64,000 bases of DNA from Cellulosilyticum ruminicola JCM 14822 (GTDB taxonomy: Bacteria; Bacillota; Clostridia; Lachnospirales; Cellulosilyticaceae): the NCBI RefSeq assembly GCF_001311925.1, contig NZ_BBCG01000005.1, positions 1 to 64,000 of the forward strand. Direction: 5' to 3'. The number at the start of each line of letters is the position of its first letter. Within the stretch, counting starts at the first letter, position 1. A program made the position numbers and the translations under genes. Under the pieces are notes generated by a model. The model was not told the origin of the DNA and made no database searches. It worked only from the letters and a program-made list of their open reading frames with translations. This document shows, piece by piece, positions 20,059 through 29,695 of the stretch.

Positions 20059-20490
20059 TTAGAATTTTAATTCTACTGGTTTTTGTGCTTCATGATTATG
20101 TTCTGTTCCAGCATAAACACGAAGTTTTGTAAGCATTTGTCTTCCTAAAGAATTTTTTGGAAGCATACCTTTTACAGCGTTCATGATAACTCTTTCTGGA
20201 TGTGTATCAAGCATTTCACGAGCTGTTATTTCTTTTAATCCACCAGCGTAACCTGTATGTCTTCTATATAATTTTTGATCTAATTTTTTACCTGTGAATA
20301 CAACTTTCTCAGCGTTAATTACGATAACGTGATCTCCACAATCCACGTGTGGTGTGTAAGTTGGTTTATTTTTTCCTCTTAATATTGCTGCGATTTGGCT
20401 TGCTAATCTACCTACTGTTTGTCCTTCAGCGTCGATAACATACCATTGTCTTTCAACATTTTGAGCGTTTGCCATGTATGTTGTTCTCAT
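20059..20490 (-). CDS. rplM: 50S ribosomal protein L13
   Basis: 143 residues with [50 protein letters not shown] and [15 protein letters not shown], the L13 signature. The start at 20490 has AAAGGAGGT eight bases upstream; the internal Met at codon 6 has none. First gene of the rplM-rpsI operon, with its own promoter and a structured leader. Confidence 0.97.
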   Translation of the reverse strand: MRTTYMANAQNVERQWYVIDAEGQTVGRLASQIAAILRGKNKPTYTPHVDCGDHVIVINAEKVVFTGKKLDQKLYRRHTGYAGGLKEITAREMLDTHPERVIMNAVKGMLPKNSLGRQMLTKLRVYAGTEHNHEAQKPVELKF

Positions 20491-20592
20491 TGAAATTTAC
20501 CTCCTTTGGATCTTATAAAACATAGTTAATATTCTTCTATTATCATATAAAATCCGGGGCTAATGGATTTTATAAGTGGCCTTATTAACACA
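20491..20592 (-). promoter_or_regulatory. Candidate L13 leader RNA
   Basis: About 100 bases lie between the predicted transcription start and rplM. They contain a ten-base perfect stem (TATAAAATCC and GGATTTTATA, 20546-20574). L13 leaders that bind the protein and repress the rplM-rpsI operon are known in Firmicutes. The position fits, but I cannot check the consensus fold. Confidence 0.55.
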
Positions 20593-20598
20593 ACTTAT

Positions 20599-20627
20599 AT
20601 TATATTATCATCAGATATCACTGTCAA
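20599..20627 (-). promoter_or_regulatory. Consensus sigma-A promoter of rplM-rpsI
   Basis: On the minus strand TTGACA (20622-20627), a 17-base spacer and TATAAT (20599-20604), a perfect consensus with ideal spacing. Transcription should start near 20592. Confidence 0.9.
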
Positions 20628-20650
20628 GCTTTTTCCTGTGGATTATTTTA

Positions 20651-21388
20651 CTATTCGTAAATTATTTTTAACATTGTGAGTCCTTGTGGTGGTGCTGTAG
20701 GACCTGCTAAATTTCTATCCTTACTTTCTATAATCCTAGTAATATCTTGGACTAAAAGCTTTCCTTCGTTTACTTTTAACAATGTACCTATGATAATACG
20801 TACCATATTATATAAAAACCCATTACCACAAATATCCACAGATATTAAGTCATCCTGTTGATAAATTTGAATATCGTAAATTGTTCTGACAGTATCTTTC
20901 ACATCAGTTTTTGCAGCACAAAAACATTTAAAGTCATGTGTACCCACCATTTTTTCTGCTGCTGCTTTCATTTTTTCTAAATCCACCTCATATGGATAGG
21001 CTAATGCATACTTATATGAAAACGGATCTCTTTGTTTACTATTCATAATTTGATAACGATACGTTTTTCTCTTGGCTCCAAAACGTGGATGAAAATCACC
21101 ACTTACCTTCTCTACAGATTGCACAGCAATATCCATAGGTAATTTACTATTAATTGCTTTTGCCAATCTTTCTACTGGTACCTTTGTATCTGAATCAAAA
21201 ATACAACATTGCCCCTTTGCATGTACTCCTGTATCAGTTCTACCCGCACCTAAAATATATACTTTATGTTGTACAATTTTTTCCACAGCTTCTTCTAATG
21301 TCTCCACAATTGTTGTCCCATTAGGCTGTCTTGCAAAACCATTATAATTTGTTCCATCATATGCAATAATGAGTTTATATCTAGCCAT
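20651..21388 (-). CDS. truA: tRNA pseudouridine(38-40) synthase TruA
   Basis: 245 residues with YDGTNYNGFARQPN, the catalytic Asp motif AGRTDTGVHAKGQ, HPRFGAKRKTYRYQI, GTHDFKCFC and GNGFLYNMVRIIIGTLL. It isomerises uridines 38-40 in the anticodon stem-loop of many tRNAs. AGGAGG precedes the ATG. It often follows the ecf genes and precedes rplM-rpsI in Firmicutes, as here, but a terminator after ecfT and a promoter after truA show separate units. Confidence 0.97.
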   Translation of the reverse strand: MARYKLIIAYDGTNYNGFARQPNGTTIVETLEEAVEKIVQHKVYILGAGRTDTGVHAKGQCCIFDSDTKVPVERLAKAINSKLPMDIAVQSVEKVSGDFHPRFGAKRKTYRYQIMNSKQRDPFSYKYALAYPYEVDLEKMKAAAEKMVGTHDFKCFCAAKTDVKDTVRTIYDIQIYQQDDLISVDICGNGFLYNMVRIIIGTLLKVNEGKLLVQDITRIIESKDRNLAGPTAPPQGLTMLKIIYE

Positions 21389-21761
21389 TATTTACATCCT
21401 CCTGCCCAGCTTCTTATCTTATTTTACTTATGAAACTTCATCTAAAATATTTTATTTATAACTTTTATCTATAAGGCTTAAAATACATATCATATAAAAT
21501 ACATTATCAAATATTGCTTTTCTCCATTTTAAAGTTTCTATTCTTATTATGACCTTATTCTTCACTTGATTTTCACCTATGTAGTCAATATTTAAATTAT
21601 ATATACATCTATTACACTCTGCAACAATTCACTCATACTTATTTTTATTCATTCATACAAAAATAAGGGATATATATAGTTTATTTCTACATATATCCCT
21701 TATTTCCCCATTTCTTAAAACCTATATCATATCTATATCTATTATTATATATAGTTTCTTC
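21389..21761. other. AT-rich intergenic region between ecfT and truA
   Basis: 373 bases. The ecfT terminator occupies 21658-21706. The remaining AT-rich stretch must contain the truA promoter, but several TATA-like boxes are possible and I cannot choose one. No gene is visible. Confidence 0.5.
21658..21706 (-). terminator. Rho-independent terminator after ecfT
   Basis: On the minus strand AAATAAGGGATATATG pairs with TATATATCCCTTATTTTT around a short A/T loop, about 55 bases beyond the ecfT stop. Confidence 0.85.
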
Positions 21762-22553
21762 TTATAAGAGTATACAAACTATTATGAACACTGTTGCTAT
21801 TACAAAAGCATAACCATCTTTTTTCTTATAACAAAGTTTATTCATTCTTGTTCTTCCATTTCCACCCCTATAGCATCTAGCTTCCATAGCCATAGCTAAC
21901 TCTTCTGCTCTTCTAAATGCTGAGATAAAGAGTGGTACCATAATTGGAATCATAGCTTTTGCTCTTTGAATAATGTTCCCTGATTCAAAGTCAGCCCCTC
22001 TTGCCATTTGTGCTTTCATAATCTTATCAGTTTCCTCTAATAAGATAGGAATGAAACGAAGTGAAATACTCATCATCATGGCAATTTCATGTGCTGGTAC
22101 ACCTATTTTGGTAAATGGGTTTAATAAACTTTCAATCCCATCAGTCAATTCAATTGGTGATGTTGTAAGTGTTAATAATGATGACCCCACAATAAGGAGG
22201 ATTAATCTAATTCCCATTTTTGCTGCAATCATAAGCCCTTCATCTGTTATTGAAATAAATCCAATTGCAAATAAAGTATTTCCTGTACGTGTAAAGAACA
22301 TATTTAATGCTACTGTAAATAATAAAATAAACATAATACTCTTAAGACCTCTTAAGATAAACTTAAGTGGTACTTTGCTTAACTTTACTGCACCAAAGAA
22401 AGAAAGTGCTACAAAGGTATAGCCGATAAATGAGTTAACAAAGAATAGACCAAATATATATATAAATGTAATTAAAATCTTTGTTCTAGGATCTAGCTCA
22501 TGTACACTTGAAGAAGTTGGGTAATATTGTCCAATTGTAATATTTCTAATCAC
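21762..22553 (-). CDS. ecfT: ECF transporter transmembrane subunit EcfT
   Basis: 263 residues of mostly hydrophobic sequence with the coupling-helix motifs of EcfT: KAQMARGADFESG and AEELAMAMEARCYRGG, each containing the A-R-G/C core that grips the ATPases. It starts at GTG (22553), with GGAGG just before, and overlaps the repaired ecfA2 stop (TAGTG). With EcfA1/EcfA2 it forms the energising module shared by group II ECF vitamin and metal importers; the substrate-binding S components lie elsewhere. Confidence 0.95.
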   Translation of the reverse strand: MIRNITIGQYYPTSSSVHELDPRTKILITFIYIFGLFFVNSFIGYTFVALSFFGAVKLSKVPLKFILRGLKSIMFILLFTVALNMFFTRTGNTLFAIGFISITDEGLMIAAKMGIRLILLIVGSSLLTLTTSPIELTDGIESLLNPFTKIGVPAHEIAMMMSISLRFIPILLEETDKIMKAQMARGADFESGNIIQRAKAMIPIMVPLFISAFRRAEELAMAMEARCYRGGNGRTRMNKLCYKKKDGYAFVIATVFIIVCILL

Positions 22554-22656
22554 TATTCCTTACCTCCACTTCTTAAATATGCTGTAATTTGAGCTGCTGC
22601 TTCTTCTACTGTTAATACATCCGTATCAATATCCATACCTTTTGCTTTAAGTTCAT

Positions 22657-23412
22657 TCATAATATATCTAATCTGTGGCATAGCAAGCCTATTTTCTCAA
22701 GTTCTATACCATGAGCAAATACCTCTCTCGGTGTCCCTTCATATGCCTTCTTACCTTTATATAATACAAGTAAACGATCTACGTATCTTGCTACATCTTC
22801 CATACTATGTGAAATAAGAACAATTGTAAGCCCAAGTTCTTCATGCATCTTCTTAAGCTGGACAAATAACTCATTACGTCCTTTAGGATCAAGTCCAGCC
22901 GTTGGTTCATCTAAAATAAGAATATTAGGATTCATTGCTAAAACACCTGCAATAGCTACACGGCGTTTTTGCCCACCTGAAAGTTCAAATGGTGATTTTG
23001 CATAATAGCTTTCATCCAATCCTACTGCTTTACAGCCATATTCTACACGTGCTTTAATTTCTTCTTCAGATAATCCTAAATTTTTAGGGCCAAAAGCAAC
23101 ATCTTCATAAACTGTCATTTCGAAAAGCTGATATTCTGGATATTGAAATACTAATCCTACTTGTTGACGTACTTCCTTTTTATTTACACCATTACCATGA
23201 ATATCTCTTCCATTAATAATAACATTCCCACTTGTAGGTTTTAAAAGACCATTAAACATTTGAATTAATGTACTTTTCCCTGAACCTGTATGCCCTATAA
23301 TTCCAATGAATTCACCTTTTGCAACGTCAATATTAATATCATCTAATGCCTTTTTTTCAAACGGCATTCCTTCATTATATATGTGTGTTAAATGTTCTAT
23401 CTTGATTGCCAT
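22657..23412 (-). CDS. ecfA2: ECF transporter ATPase EcfA2, C-terminus frameshifted
   Basis: 251 residues as read, with Walker A (GHTGSGKST), Q loop ([21 protein letters not shown]), signature (LSGGQKRR) and Walker B ([12 protein letters not shown]). Family members end with a helical tail about 35 residues longer. Here the frame runs into HRLDIL and stops at 22657. Adding one G (a C on plus, near 22684) turns it into [18 protein letters not shown] and on to ITAYLRSGGKE, stopping at 22553-22555 and overlapping the ecfT GTG. The tail therefore exists in another frame and the gene should span 22553-23412. Its start overlaps ecfA1 by 16 bases. It pairs with EcfA1 to power EcfT. Confidence 0.92.
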   Translation of the reverse strand: MAIKIEHLTHIYNEGMPFEKKALDDINIDVAKGEFIGIIGHTGSGKSTLIQMFNGLLKPTSGNVIINGRDIHGNGVNKKEVRQQVGLVFQYPEYQLFEMTVYEDVAFGPKNLGLSEEEIKARVEYGCKAVGLDESYYAKSPFELSGGQKRRVAIAGVLAMNPNILILDEPTAGLDPKGRNELFVQLKKMHEELGLTIVLISHSMEDVARYVDRLLVLYKGKKAYEGTPREVFAHGIELEKIGLLCHRLDIL

Positions 23413-24275
23413 ATTGCCTCTGCCACCTCTTCTACAGTTAATAAATCAGACTCAAAGTTAAATCCTTCTTGATTTAATAAATACATCAGATAAGTTGTAT
23501 CTGGTACATCTAAACCAATTCTTTTAAGAAGCTCCACTTCTTTAAATACCTCTTTAGGTGTTCCTTGCAATAATACCTCACCTTTCTCAATGACTACAAT
23601 ACGATCAGCAAGTATTGCTTCTTGCATATAATGTGTAATATGAATAATTGTAATACCATACTCTTTGTTGAGTTTTTGCATAGTTTCCATTACTTGTCTA
23701 CGTCCAATAGGATCAAGCATAGCAGTTGATTCATCAAATACAATACATTTAGGTTTCATCGCAATAACACCTGCGATAGCTATTCTTTGTTTTTGTCCAC
23801 CTGATAATTGATTTGGAGATAATCTCTTATACTCAGACATCCCTACTGTTTCTAGAGCTTCATCCACGCGTTTTCTAATCTCCGCTGGTTCTACTCCTAA
23901 ATTCTCAGGTCCAAAAGCAACATCCTCTTCAATAATAGTAGCAACTATTTGGTTATCTGGATTTTGAAATACCATTCCAATTTCTTTACGCACATCCCAT
24001 ACATTCTCTTCTTTTGTTGCATCAATGCCTCTTACAAAAAGGGTTCCTTCCTTAGGTGTTAAAATTGCATTTAAATGTTTTGCAAAAGTCGATTTACCCG
24101 AACCATTATGTCCTAATATAACTACAAACTCACCTTCTTCAATAGATAAATTAATATGATTAAGTGCTTTTATAGTATCTTTTTTTTCTCCGTTTTCATC
24201 ATAATTATAATACTCAAATACAATATTTTTAGCTTCTATTAAATTATTGTTTTTAAGACTATCTTTCTTTTCCAC
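23397..24275 (-). CDS. ecfA1: ECF transporter ATPase EcfA1
   Basis: 292 residues with Walker A (GHNGSGKST), Q loop ([23 protein letters not shown]), signature (LSGGQKQR), Walker B in which Glu is followed by Ser ([12 protein letters not shown]), and the C-terminal domain typical of EcfA1. I choose the GTG at 24275, six bases after GAGGTG; the GTG at 24284 overlaps that site. It is the first gene of ecfA1-ecfA2-ecfT downstream of rplQ, the usual clostridial position. Confidence 0.95.
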   Translation of the reverse strand: MEKKDSLKNNNLIEAKNIVFEYYNYDENGEKKDTIKALNHINLSIEEGEFVVILGHNGSGKSTFAKHLNAILTPKEGTLFVRGIDATKEENVWDVRKEIGMVFQNPDNQIVATIIEEDVAFGPENLGVEPAEIRKRVDEALETVGMSEYKRLSPNQLSGGQKQRIAIAGVIAMKPKCIVFDESTAMLDPIGRRQVMETMQKLNKEYGITIIHITHYMQEAILADRIVVIEKGEVLLQGTPKEVFKEVELLKRIGLDVPDTTYLMYLLNQEGFNFESDLLTVEEVAEAIWQSR

Positions 24276-24407
24276 AGGTTTCACCTCTTTAGTTTATATA
24301 TATATCTAAACATTTTATAGATTTATCCTAACTCTAAACTAGAGTTTATATTACTTTATATAATTATAAAATACTTAAATTTATACATAAATTAATTTAT
24401 ATATTAA

Positions 24408-24440
24408 GAAAAGGGATTAAGAACAAATCCTTAATCCCTA
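24408..24440 (-). terminator. Terminator after rplQ, end of the ribosomal superoperon
   Basis: On the minus strand AGGGATTAAGG pairs with CTTAATCCCT and runs into TTTTC. It lies directly after rplQ and separates it from the ecf genes. Confidence 0.85.
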
Positions 24441-24444
24441 GATA

Positions 24445-24972
24445 TTATACTAATTCGATAATAACTTCTTCTGCACCGTCACCTTTACGTGGTCCGATTT
24501 TGATGATTCTTGTGTAACCACCATTACGGTCTGTGTATTTTGGTGCGATTTCGCTAAATAATTTGTCACACATGTCAACTTTTTTAGCTTGTCTTCTTTT
24601 GCCTGCTTGAACTTCTGTTACAGGATATAATACCTTTAACATTTGTCTTCTTGCATGTAAACGAGTAGCACTATCTTTTTTGATAGTTTTTTCTACTTCA
24701 TCATATACAGTTACTTTTTTACCATCTACAACTTCTTTAATGCGTTTACCGTTAGCGTCTACTTTAGGTTGTCTAGTTTTAATTGTAACTTCTTCAAAAT
24801 TGTTTTGTTCGCGAACTGCCATAGCAATTAAGCCTTCTGCGATTTTACGAATCTCTTTAGCTTTAGGTGTAGTTGTTTTAATCTTACCGTGGTATAAGAG
24901 ATTTGTAACTTGGTTACGAAGTAACGCTTTACGACCTGCAGCGTCACGTCCGAGCTTTCTTTGTCCAGCCAT
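24445..24972 (-). CDS. rplQ: 50S ribosomal protein L17
   Basis: 175 residues against about 115-130 in most bacteria. The ends are standard ([20 protein letters not shown] and [17 protein letters not shown]). The extra length is a charged insertion around residues 60-110 ([20 protein letters not shown]), of a kind also found in other Clostridia. AAGGAGG precedes the ATG. Last gene of the superoperon. Confidence 0.96.
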   Translation of the reverse strand: MAGQRKLGRDAAGRKALLRNQVTNLLYHGKIKTTTPKAKEIRKIAEGLIAMAVREQNNFEEVTIKTRQPKVDANGKRIKEVVDGKKVTVYDEVEKTIKKDSATRLHARRQMLKVLYPVTEVQAGKRRQAKKVDMCDKLFSEIAPKYTDRNGGYTRIIKIGPRKGDGAEEVIIELV

Positions 24973-24997
24973 GCCCTAACCTCCTTAGTTGTTGTTC

Positions 24998-25957
24998 TTA
25001 ATCTTCACTTGGTTTAAGTGCAAAACCAAGCTCTTCGAGTTTTTGGAATACCTCTTCTAATGATTTACGTCCAAGGTTACGAACTTTCATCATTTCCTCT
25101 TCAGTTTTATTAGTTAAGTCTTCAACTGTATTAATTCCCGCACGTTTTAAGCAGTTGAATGATCTAACAGAGAGGTCTAACTCTTCTATTGTCATTTCTA
25201 AAGTTTTTTCTTTAGAATCATCTTCTTTTGTTACCATGATTTCTGTAGTACGTGCATTTTCAGATAAATCAATGAATAAGTTTAAATGTTCACTTAAAAC
25301 TTTTGCAGCTAAAGATACAGCTTCATCTGGTTTAAGTGTTCCATTTGTCCAAACCTCTAATGTAAGTTTATCATAATCTGTTTGTTGACCAACACGTGTA
25401 TCTTCAACGATGAAGTTAACACGTTCTACTGGTGTATAGTTAGCATCAACAGGGATAACTCCAATTGGAAGGTCTGTTTTCTTAAGTTTGTCAACACCTT
25501 CATATCCACGACCAGTTGTTACTGTCATTTCAATGCAAAGGCTTGAATTAGCTCCACCGCTTAATGTAGCAATATGATGTTCTGGATTAAGGATTTCAAT
25601 TTCTGGACCACATTTAATGTCAGCTCCAGTAACTGCACCTTCACCAGTTTTTTCGATATAGATTACTTTTTTCTCCATATTTTGGCTTGAATCTTTGATT
25701 GCAAGGCCTTTTAAATTAAGCATAATTTCAATAACGTCTTCTTTAACGCCTGGAATTGAGCTAAACTCATGAAGAACTCCATCAATTTTGATGCTACTGA
25801 TAGCAGAACCAGGAAGAGAAGATGAAAGGATACGACGTAAGCTATTGCCAAGTGTAATCCCATATCCTCTTTCTAAAGGTTCAACTACAAAGCACCCATA
25901 TTTACCATCGGCAGATAATTCTTTAATCTCAATTTGTGGTTTTTCAAATTCCAACAC
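24998..25957 (-). CDS. rpoA: RNA polymerase alpha subunit
   Basis: 319 residues: assembly domain ([20 protein letters not shown], about residues 28-50), a short linker, and the C-terminal domain that contacts UP elements and activators ([34 protein letters not shown]). It starts at GTG (25957) with GGAGGG upstream. Located between rpsD and rplQ as in other Firmicutes. Confidence 0.98.
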   Translation of the reverse strand: MLEFEKPQIEIKELSADGKYGCFVVEPLERGYGITLGNSLRRILSSSLPGSAISSIKIDGVLHEFSSIPGVKEDVIEIMLNLKGLAIKDSSQNMEKKVIYIEKTGEGAVTGADIKCGPEIEILNPEHHIATLSGGANSSLCIEMTVTTGRGYEGVDKLKKTDLPIGVIPVDANYTPVERVNFIVEDTRVGQQTDYDKLTLEVWTNGTLKPDEAVSLAAKVLSEHLNLFIDLSENARTTEIMVTKEDDSKEKTLEMTIEELDLSVRSFNCLKRAGINTVEDLTNKTEEEMMKVRNLGRKSLEEVFQKLEELGFALKPSED

Positions 25958-26008
25958 CGGATAAACCCTCCTTTGGTTTTAAAATAAAATATTGAGGGTG
26001 ACGAACTA

Positions 26009-26635
26009 TTACTTAGAGTAAAGCTCAACGATAAGTGTTTCTTCTACATCTGTATCGATTTGTTCTCTAGTTGGAAGAGCTTTAACTGTACCTCTAAGGT
26101 TTTCGATATCCCCTTCTAACCATTCTGGAACAATACGAGATCCTGTTACTTCTGCAGTAAGTTTGAAGCGGTTGAATGATTTAGCATCTTCTTTAACTTC
26201 AATTACATCGCCAACTTTAACTTGATAAGATGGGATGTTAACTCTTTTACCGTTTACTGTAATAAGATTGTGTCTTACAACTTGTCTTGCCTCTGTTCTT
26301 GAACGACCAAGACCAAGACGGAATACTACGTTATCTAAACGAAGTTCAAGGAGACGAAGTAAGTTTTCACCTGTGATTCCTTGTTTACGATCTGCTTCCT
26401 CGAAGTATGTTCTGAATTTACCTTCAAGAACACCATAGATTCTTTTTGCTTTTTGTTTTTCTCTTAATTGTGTGCCGTAGCCAGAAAGTTTTGTTTTGTT
26501 TTGACCGTGTTGCCCTGGAGCATATGGTCTTTTTTCTACTGAACATGCAGCAGAATAGCATCTTTCACCTTTAAGGAATAATTTTTTTCCTTCACGACGA
26601 CATTGTTTACATTTAGAACCAATATATCTAGCCAT
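26009..26635 (-). CDS. rpsD: 30S ribosomal protein S4
   Basis: 208 residues with the S4 N-terminal zinc-type cysteines ([10 protein letters not shown] and CYSAAC), YAPGQHGQ, and the S4 RNA-binding domain ([20 protein letters not shown]). It nucleates 30S assembly on 16S rRNA and lies within the alpha operon between rpsK and rpoA. Confidence 0.98.
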   Translation of the reverse strand: MARYIGSKCKQCRREGKKLFLKGERCYSAACSVEKRPYAPGQHGQNKTKLSGYGTQLREKQKAKRIYGVLEGKFRTYFEEADRKQGITGENLLRLLELRLDNVVFRLGLGRSRTEARQVVRHNLITVNGKRVNIPSYQVKVGDVIEVKEDAKSFNRFKLTAEVTGSRIVPEWLEGDIENLRGTVKALPTREQIDTDVEETLIVELYSK

Positions 26636-26648
26636 TTTTACCCTCCTA

Positions 26649-27056
26649 TTAGACTCTTCTACGTTTTGGTGGACGGCATCCGTTGTGTGGAACTGGAGTA
26701 ACGTCTTTAATTAATGTTACTTCAAGTCCAGCTGCTTGAAGCGCACGAATAGCTGCTTCTCTACCAGATCCTGGTCCTTTTACCATAACTTCTACTGCTT
26801 TTAAACCGTGTTCCATAGCTGCTTTAGCTGCAGTTTCTGCTGCCATTTGAGCTGCGTATGGTGTAGATTTTCTTGAACCTCTGAATCCAAGTCCACCTGC
26901 ACTTGCCCATGAAAGAGCATTTCCGTTTGTATCTGTTAATGTTACCATTGTATTATTGAAAGTTGATTGGATGTGAGCAACACCACGTTCAACGTTTTTT
27001 CTGTCACGGCGTTTACGTGTAACAACTTTTTTTCCGCCTTTTTTTGCAACTGCCAT
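26649..27056 (-). CDS. rpsK: 30S ribosomal protein S11
   Basis: 135 residues with [55 protein letters not shown] and the Arg-rich end [11 protein letters not shown]. It binds the 16S platform region near S6/S18. AAAGGAGG precedes the ATG. Confidence 0.98.
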   Translation of the reverse strand: MAVAKKGGKKVVTRKRRDRKNVERGVAHIQSTFNNTMVTLTDTNGNALSWASAGGLGFRGSRKSTPYAAQMAAETAAKAAMEHGLKAVEVMVKGPGSGREAAIRALQAAGLEVTLIKDVTPVPHNGCRPPKRRRV

Positions 27057-27079
27057 TGTGTCTTAACCTCCTTTATTTA

Positions 27080-27448
27080 CTATTTTTTCTTGTTAGCTAC
27101 AGTCTTTTTAGGACCTTTACGTGTACGAGCATTTGTTTTAGTTTTTTGTCCTCTTACTGGAAGACCACGTCTATGACGGATTCCTCTATAACAACCGATT
27201 TCCATTAATCTCTTAATGTTTAAAGCGATTTCTCTACGAAGATCACCTTCTACTAAAGTTGTTTTGTCAATAAGTTCACGAATTTTAGCTACTTGTTCTT
27301 CAGTTAAGTCCACAACGCGTGTATCGAAATCAATACCAGCTTCTGTTAAAATTTGACGAGAAGTTGGACGGCCAATACCATAGATATAAGTAAGACCGAT
27401 TTCAACACGTTTATTTCTTGGTAAGTCTACACCTGCAATACGTGCCAT
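27080..27448 (-). CDS. rpsM: 30S ribosomal protein S13
   Basis: 122 residues beginning [20 protein letters not shown], with [27 protein letters not shown] and the lysine-rich tail that reaches the P-site tRNA. AGGAGGTG lies before the ATG. Order rpmJ-rpsM-rpsK-rpsD is the standard alpha operon. Confidence 0.98.
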   Translation of the reverse strand: MARIAGVDLPRNKRVEIGLTYIYGIGRPTSRQILTEAGIDFDTRVVDLTEEQVAKIRELIDKTTLVEGDLRREIALNIKRLMEIGCYRGIRHRRGLPVRGQKTKTNARTRKGPKKTVANKKK

Positions 27449-27552
27449 ACGTGTTTCGCACCTCCTATAGGTTTTAAAATTAAATATATATATAACAGCA
27501 TAAATGACTCTATGCCGCAGCCGCTTCTAGCTTAAATCACCACACAACATTA

Positions 27553-27594
27553 TATACCATAAACCATCATAAAGCAATGATTGTTTACTGTATA
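27553..27594. repeat. Imperfect inverted repeat between rpmJ and rpsM
   Basis: An 18-base arm (TATACCATAAACCATCAT) pairs with its partner at 15 of 18 positions around a six-base loop. It lies in the 158-base gap between rpmJ and rpsM, longer than the other gaps of the operon, and has no T run. It may be a processing or regulatory hairpin for the alpha operon. Confidence 0.45.
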
Positions 27595-27606
27595 TGACTG
27601 GGATTA

Positions 27607-27720
27607 TTAGCCTTGTTTTTGTTTGTGTTTTGGATTTTCACAGATAACGCAAACACGACCTTTTCTTTTAATTACTTTACATTTTTCGCAAATCTTTTTT
27701 ACTGATGGGCGTACTTTCAT
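27607..27720 (-). CDS. rpmJ: 50S ribosomal protein L36
   Basis: 37 residues starting [20 protein letters not shown], with the zinc-binding C-x2-C...C-x4-H pattern ([14 protein letters not shown]) intact. AAGGAG lies eight bases before the ATG at 27720. Located between infA and rpsM as in most bacteria. Confidence 0.97.
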   Translation of the reverse strand: MKVRPSVKKICEKCKVIKRKGRVCVICENPKHKQKQG

Positions 27721-27747
27721 TTTCTGTTCTCCTTTCTTTTATACCAT

Positions 27748-27966
27748 TTATTTAGAACGCCAGATAATGCGTCCCTTGGTTAAATCATATGGAGAAAGTT
27801 CAATTGTTACCTTATCACCCGGTAATACGCGGATGAAGTTCATACGAAGTTTACCTGAGATATGACCAAGAACAATATGTCCACCTTCAATCTCAACTTT
27901 AAACATTGCATTTGGTAACTTTTCTATCACTGTTCCCTCTACTTCAATAACATCACTTTTAGCCAA
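27748..27966 (-). CDS. infA: Translation initiation factor IF-1
   Basis: 72 residues, an S1/OB-fold protein ([40 protein letters not shown]). It binds the 30S A site during initiation. The start is TTG at 27966, with GAGGAGG eight bases upstream, an uncommon start codon for this gene. Confidence 0.97.
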   Translation of the reverse strand: MAKSDVIEVEGTVIEKLPNAMFKVEIEGGHIVLGHISGKLRMNFIRVLPGDKVTIELSPYDLTKGRIIWRSK

Positions 27967-27981
27967 GTTACAAACCTCCTC

Positions 27982-28260
27982 TTACACAGAAGATTGCCCT
28001 AGATACTCTTCAAGAGCTCGCCTAACATCACTGTTTGTAATGCGATTTTCTTCTATGATTTTTTGTTTAATCCATTCAACAGTTGTTAGTGTACGTTGAA
28101 TATGCTTTTTCTTCTTTAATTTAGGACTATCTACTTTGCGCAGAGCGCCATCAACTAAGTAAACATATTCTTCTTCAATACTTACAATTATGAATGGTCT
28201 CCCTTGATCACGCCCGCACTTTGAGAAAACAATCTGCCCTAGTGAATACTCGTTATTCAT
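27982..28260 (-). CDS. KOW-domain RNA-binding protein (L14e-like)
   Basis: 92 residues. The N-terminal half matches the small KOW/L14e-like proteins of Clostridia (GQIVFSKCGRDQGRPFIIVS, VYLVDGALRKVDSPKLKKKK). The C-terminal half is charged and helical. It is always found next to map and infA in this group, suggesting a ribosome-linked role. Its function is not established. AGAGGTGAT precedes the ATG. Confidence 0.85.
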   Translation of the reverse strand: MNNEYSLGQIVFSKCGRDQGRPFIIVSIEEEYVYLVDGALRKVDSPKLKKKKHIQRTLTTVEWIKQKIIEENRITNSDVRRALEEYLGQSSV

Positions 28261-28271
28261 TTAATCACCTC

Positions 28272-29024
28272 TTACTTACGTAACGTAAGTATTTCTGGAA
28301 TATCATCTGTAATAACCACCGTGTTCTCATAGTGAGCCGATGCCATTCCATCTCGTGTTACGAACGTCCAATCATCATCTAGTACTCTTACCTGCCATGT
28401 TCCCATGTTAATCATAGGTTCAATTGCTAGCACCATACCTTTTTGGAGTTTGGGTCCTCTTCCAGGTGTTTTGTAGTTTGGAACTTGTGGTTCTTCATGC
28501 AATTCTTTTCCTATCCCATGCCCAACAAGGTCTCGTACTACACCATAACCAAAGCTTTCAGCATACTTCTGAATGGCTTCTGATATCTGGCTTAAATGAT
28601 TCCCAGGTTTGGCATATTTTAAACCTTCGAAGAAAGATTGCTCTGTTACTTCTATAAGTTTTAACTTATCGGCAGATACTTCGCCAACAGGATAGGTCCT
28701 TGCAGCATCTGAGTGATATCCCTTATAGTATACCCCAAGGTCAACACTTACTATGTCTCCTTGCTGTAGCTTTCTCTTACCAGGAATCCCATGAACAACT
28801 TCATCATTAATCGAGATACAAGCTGATCCTGGATAACCATGATAATTTAAAAAGGAAGGATATGCATTTTTACTTCTAATGAATTTCTCAGCAATCTGAT
28901 CTAATTCTTTAGTAGTGATGCCCTCTCTTAGATGAGATTCTACTAATTCATGGGCTTCTATTAGAATTTGTGCTGCCTCTCTCATCAAGCTAATTTCATC
29001 AGCTGACTTAATATGAATTGGCAT
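28272..29024 (-). CDS. map: Methionine aminopeptidase, type I
   Basis: 250 residues with the pita-bread metal ligands in order: HGIPGKRKLQQGDIVSVDLG (Asp), YHSDAARTYPVG (Asp), GHGIGKELHEEP (His), LAIEPMINMG (Glu) and YENTVVIT (Glu). It removes the initiator Met from nascent proteins. The ribosome binding site (AGGAGTGA) is inside the end of adk. Confidence 0.97.
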   Translation of the reverse strand: MPIHIKSADEISLMREAAQILIEAHELVESHLREGITTKELDQIAEKFIRSKNAYPSFLNYHGYPGSACISINDEVVHGIPGKRKLQQGDIVSVDLGVYYKGYHSDAARTYPVGEVSADKLKLIEVTEQSFFEGLKYAKPGNHLSQISEAIQKYAESFGYGVVRDLVGHGIGKELHEEPQVPNYKTPGRGPKLQKGMVLAIEPMINMGTWQVRVLDDDWTFVTRDGMASAHYENTVVITDDIPEILTLRK

Positions 29025-29026
29025 TC

Positions 29027-29674
29027 TTACTTCACTCCTAATGCTTGTTTTACCCTGTCACGTACTTCTTCAACTGCGCCTACACCATCGATGTCAAGTA
29101 CTTTGCCTTGTTCTTTATAGTAAGCTATTAAAGGTTCTGTTTGATCATGGTAAACATTTAATCTTTTCATAACAGTTTCTGCTTTATCGTCTTCTCTCTG
29201 AATTAGGTCTGCCCCACAAAGATCACACTTACCAGCAACTGCTTCTGGTTTATTTATTTTATGGTAAGAAGCGCCGCAACTAGGGCAAACTGTTCTACCA
29301 GCCATACGATCAACGATCATTTCGTCTGGTACATCTACATTGACAACATAGTCAATTGGTATATTTAACTCTTTAAGCATTACATCTAATGCCTCAGCTT
29401 GAGGAATAGTTCTTGGGAAACCGTCGAAGATCATCCCATTTTTACAATCATCTTGTGTAATTCTACTTTTAACAAGCTCAATAACAAGAGAATCTGGTAC
29501 CAATTTTCCTTCATCCATGTATGCTTTCGCTTTTTGTCCTAGCTCAGTATTATTAGAGATATGTTCTCTAAAAATATTTCCTGTAGAGATACATGGAATA
29601 TCATATAGTTTTGTTAGCATTTCTGCTTGTGTACCTTTACCTGCGCCAGGTGCACCTAATAATATTAATCTCAT
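29027..29674 (-). CDS. adk: Adenylate kinase, zinc-binding long form
   Basis: 215 residues with the P loop (GAPGAGKGT), NMP-binding region (CISTGNIFREH), DGFPRTIPQAEAL, and a LID domain carrying the Gram-positive zinc knuckle (CPSCGASYHK, CDLCGADL). It interconverts ATP, ADP and AMP. Located between secY and map, the usual Firmicutes position. Confidence 0.98.
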   Translation of the reverse strand: MRLILLGAPGAGKGTQAEMLTKLYDIPCISTGNIFREHISNNTELGQKAKAYMDEGKLVPDSLVIELVKSRITQDDCKNGMIFDGFPRTIPQAEALDVMLKELNIPIDYVVNVDVPDEMIVDRMAGRTVCPSCGASYHKINKPEAVAGKCDLCGADLIQREDDKAETVMKRLNVYHDQTEPLIAYYKEQGKVLDIDGVGAVEEVRDRVKQALGVK

Positions 29675-29695
29675 AGCGGCAACCCCCGTTTTATT

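Noticed and set aside
28424-28657. Long open frame antisense to map, and many like it opposite ribosomal genes
   Set aside because: They lie fully inside well-identified genes, lack ribosome binding sites and show no family features.
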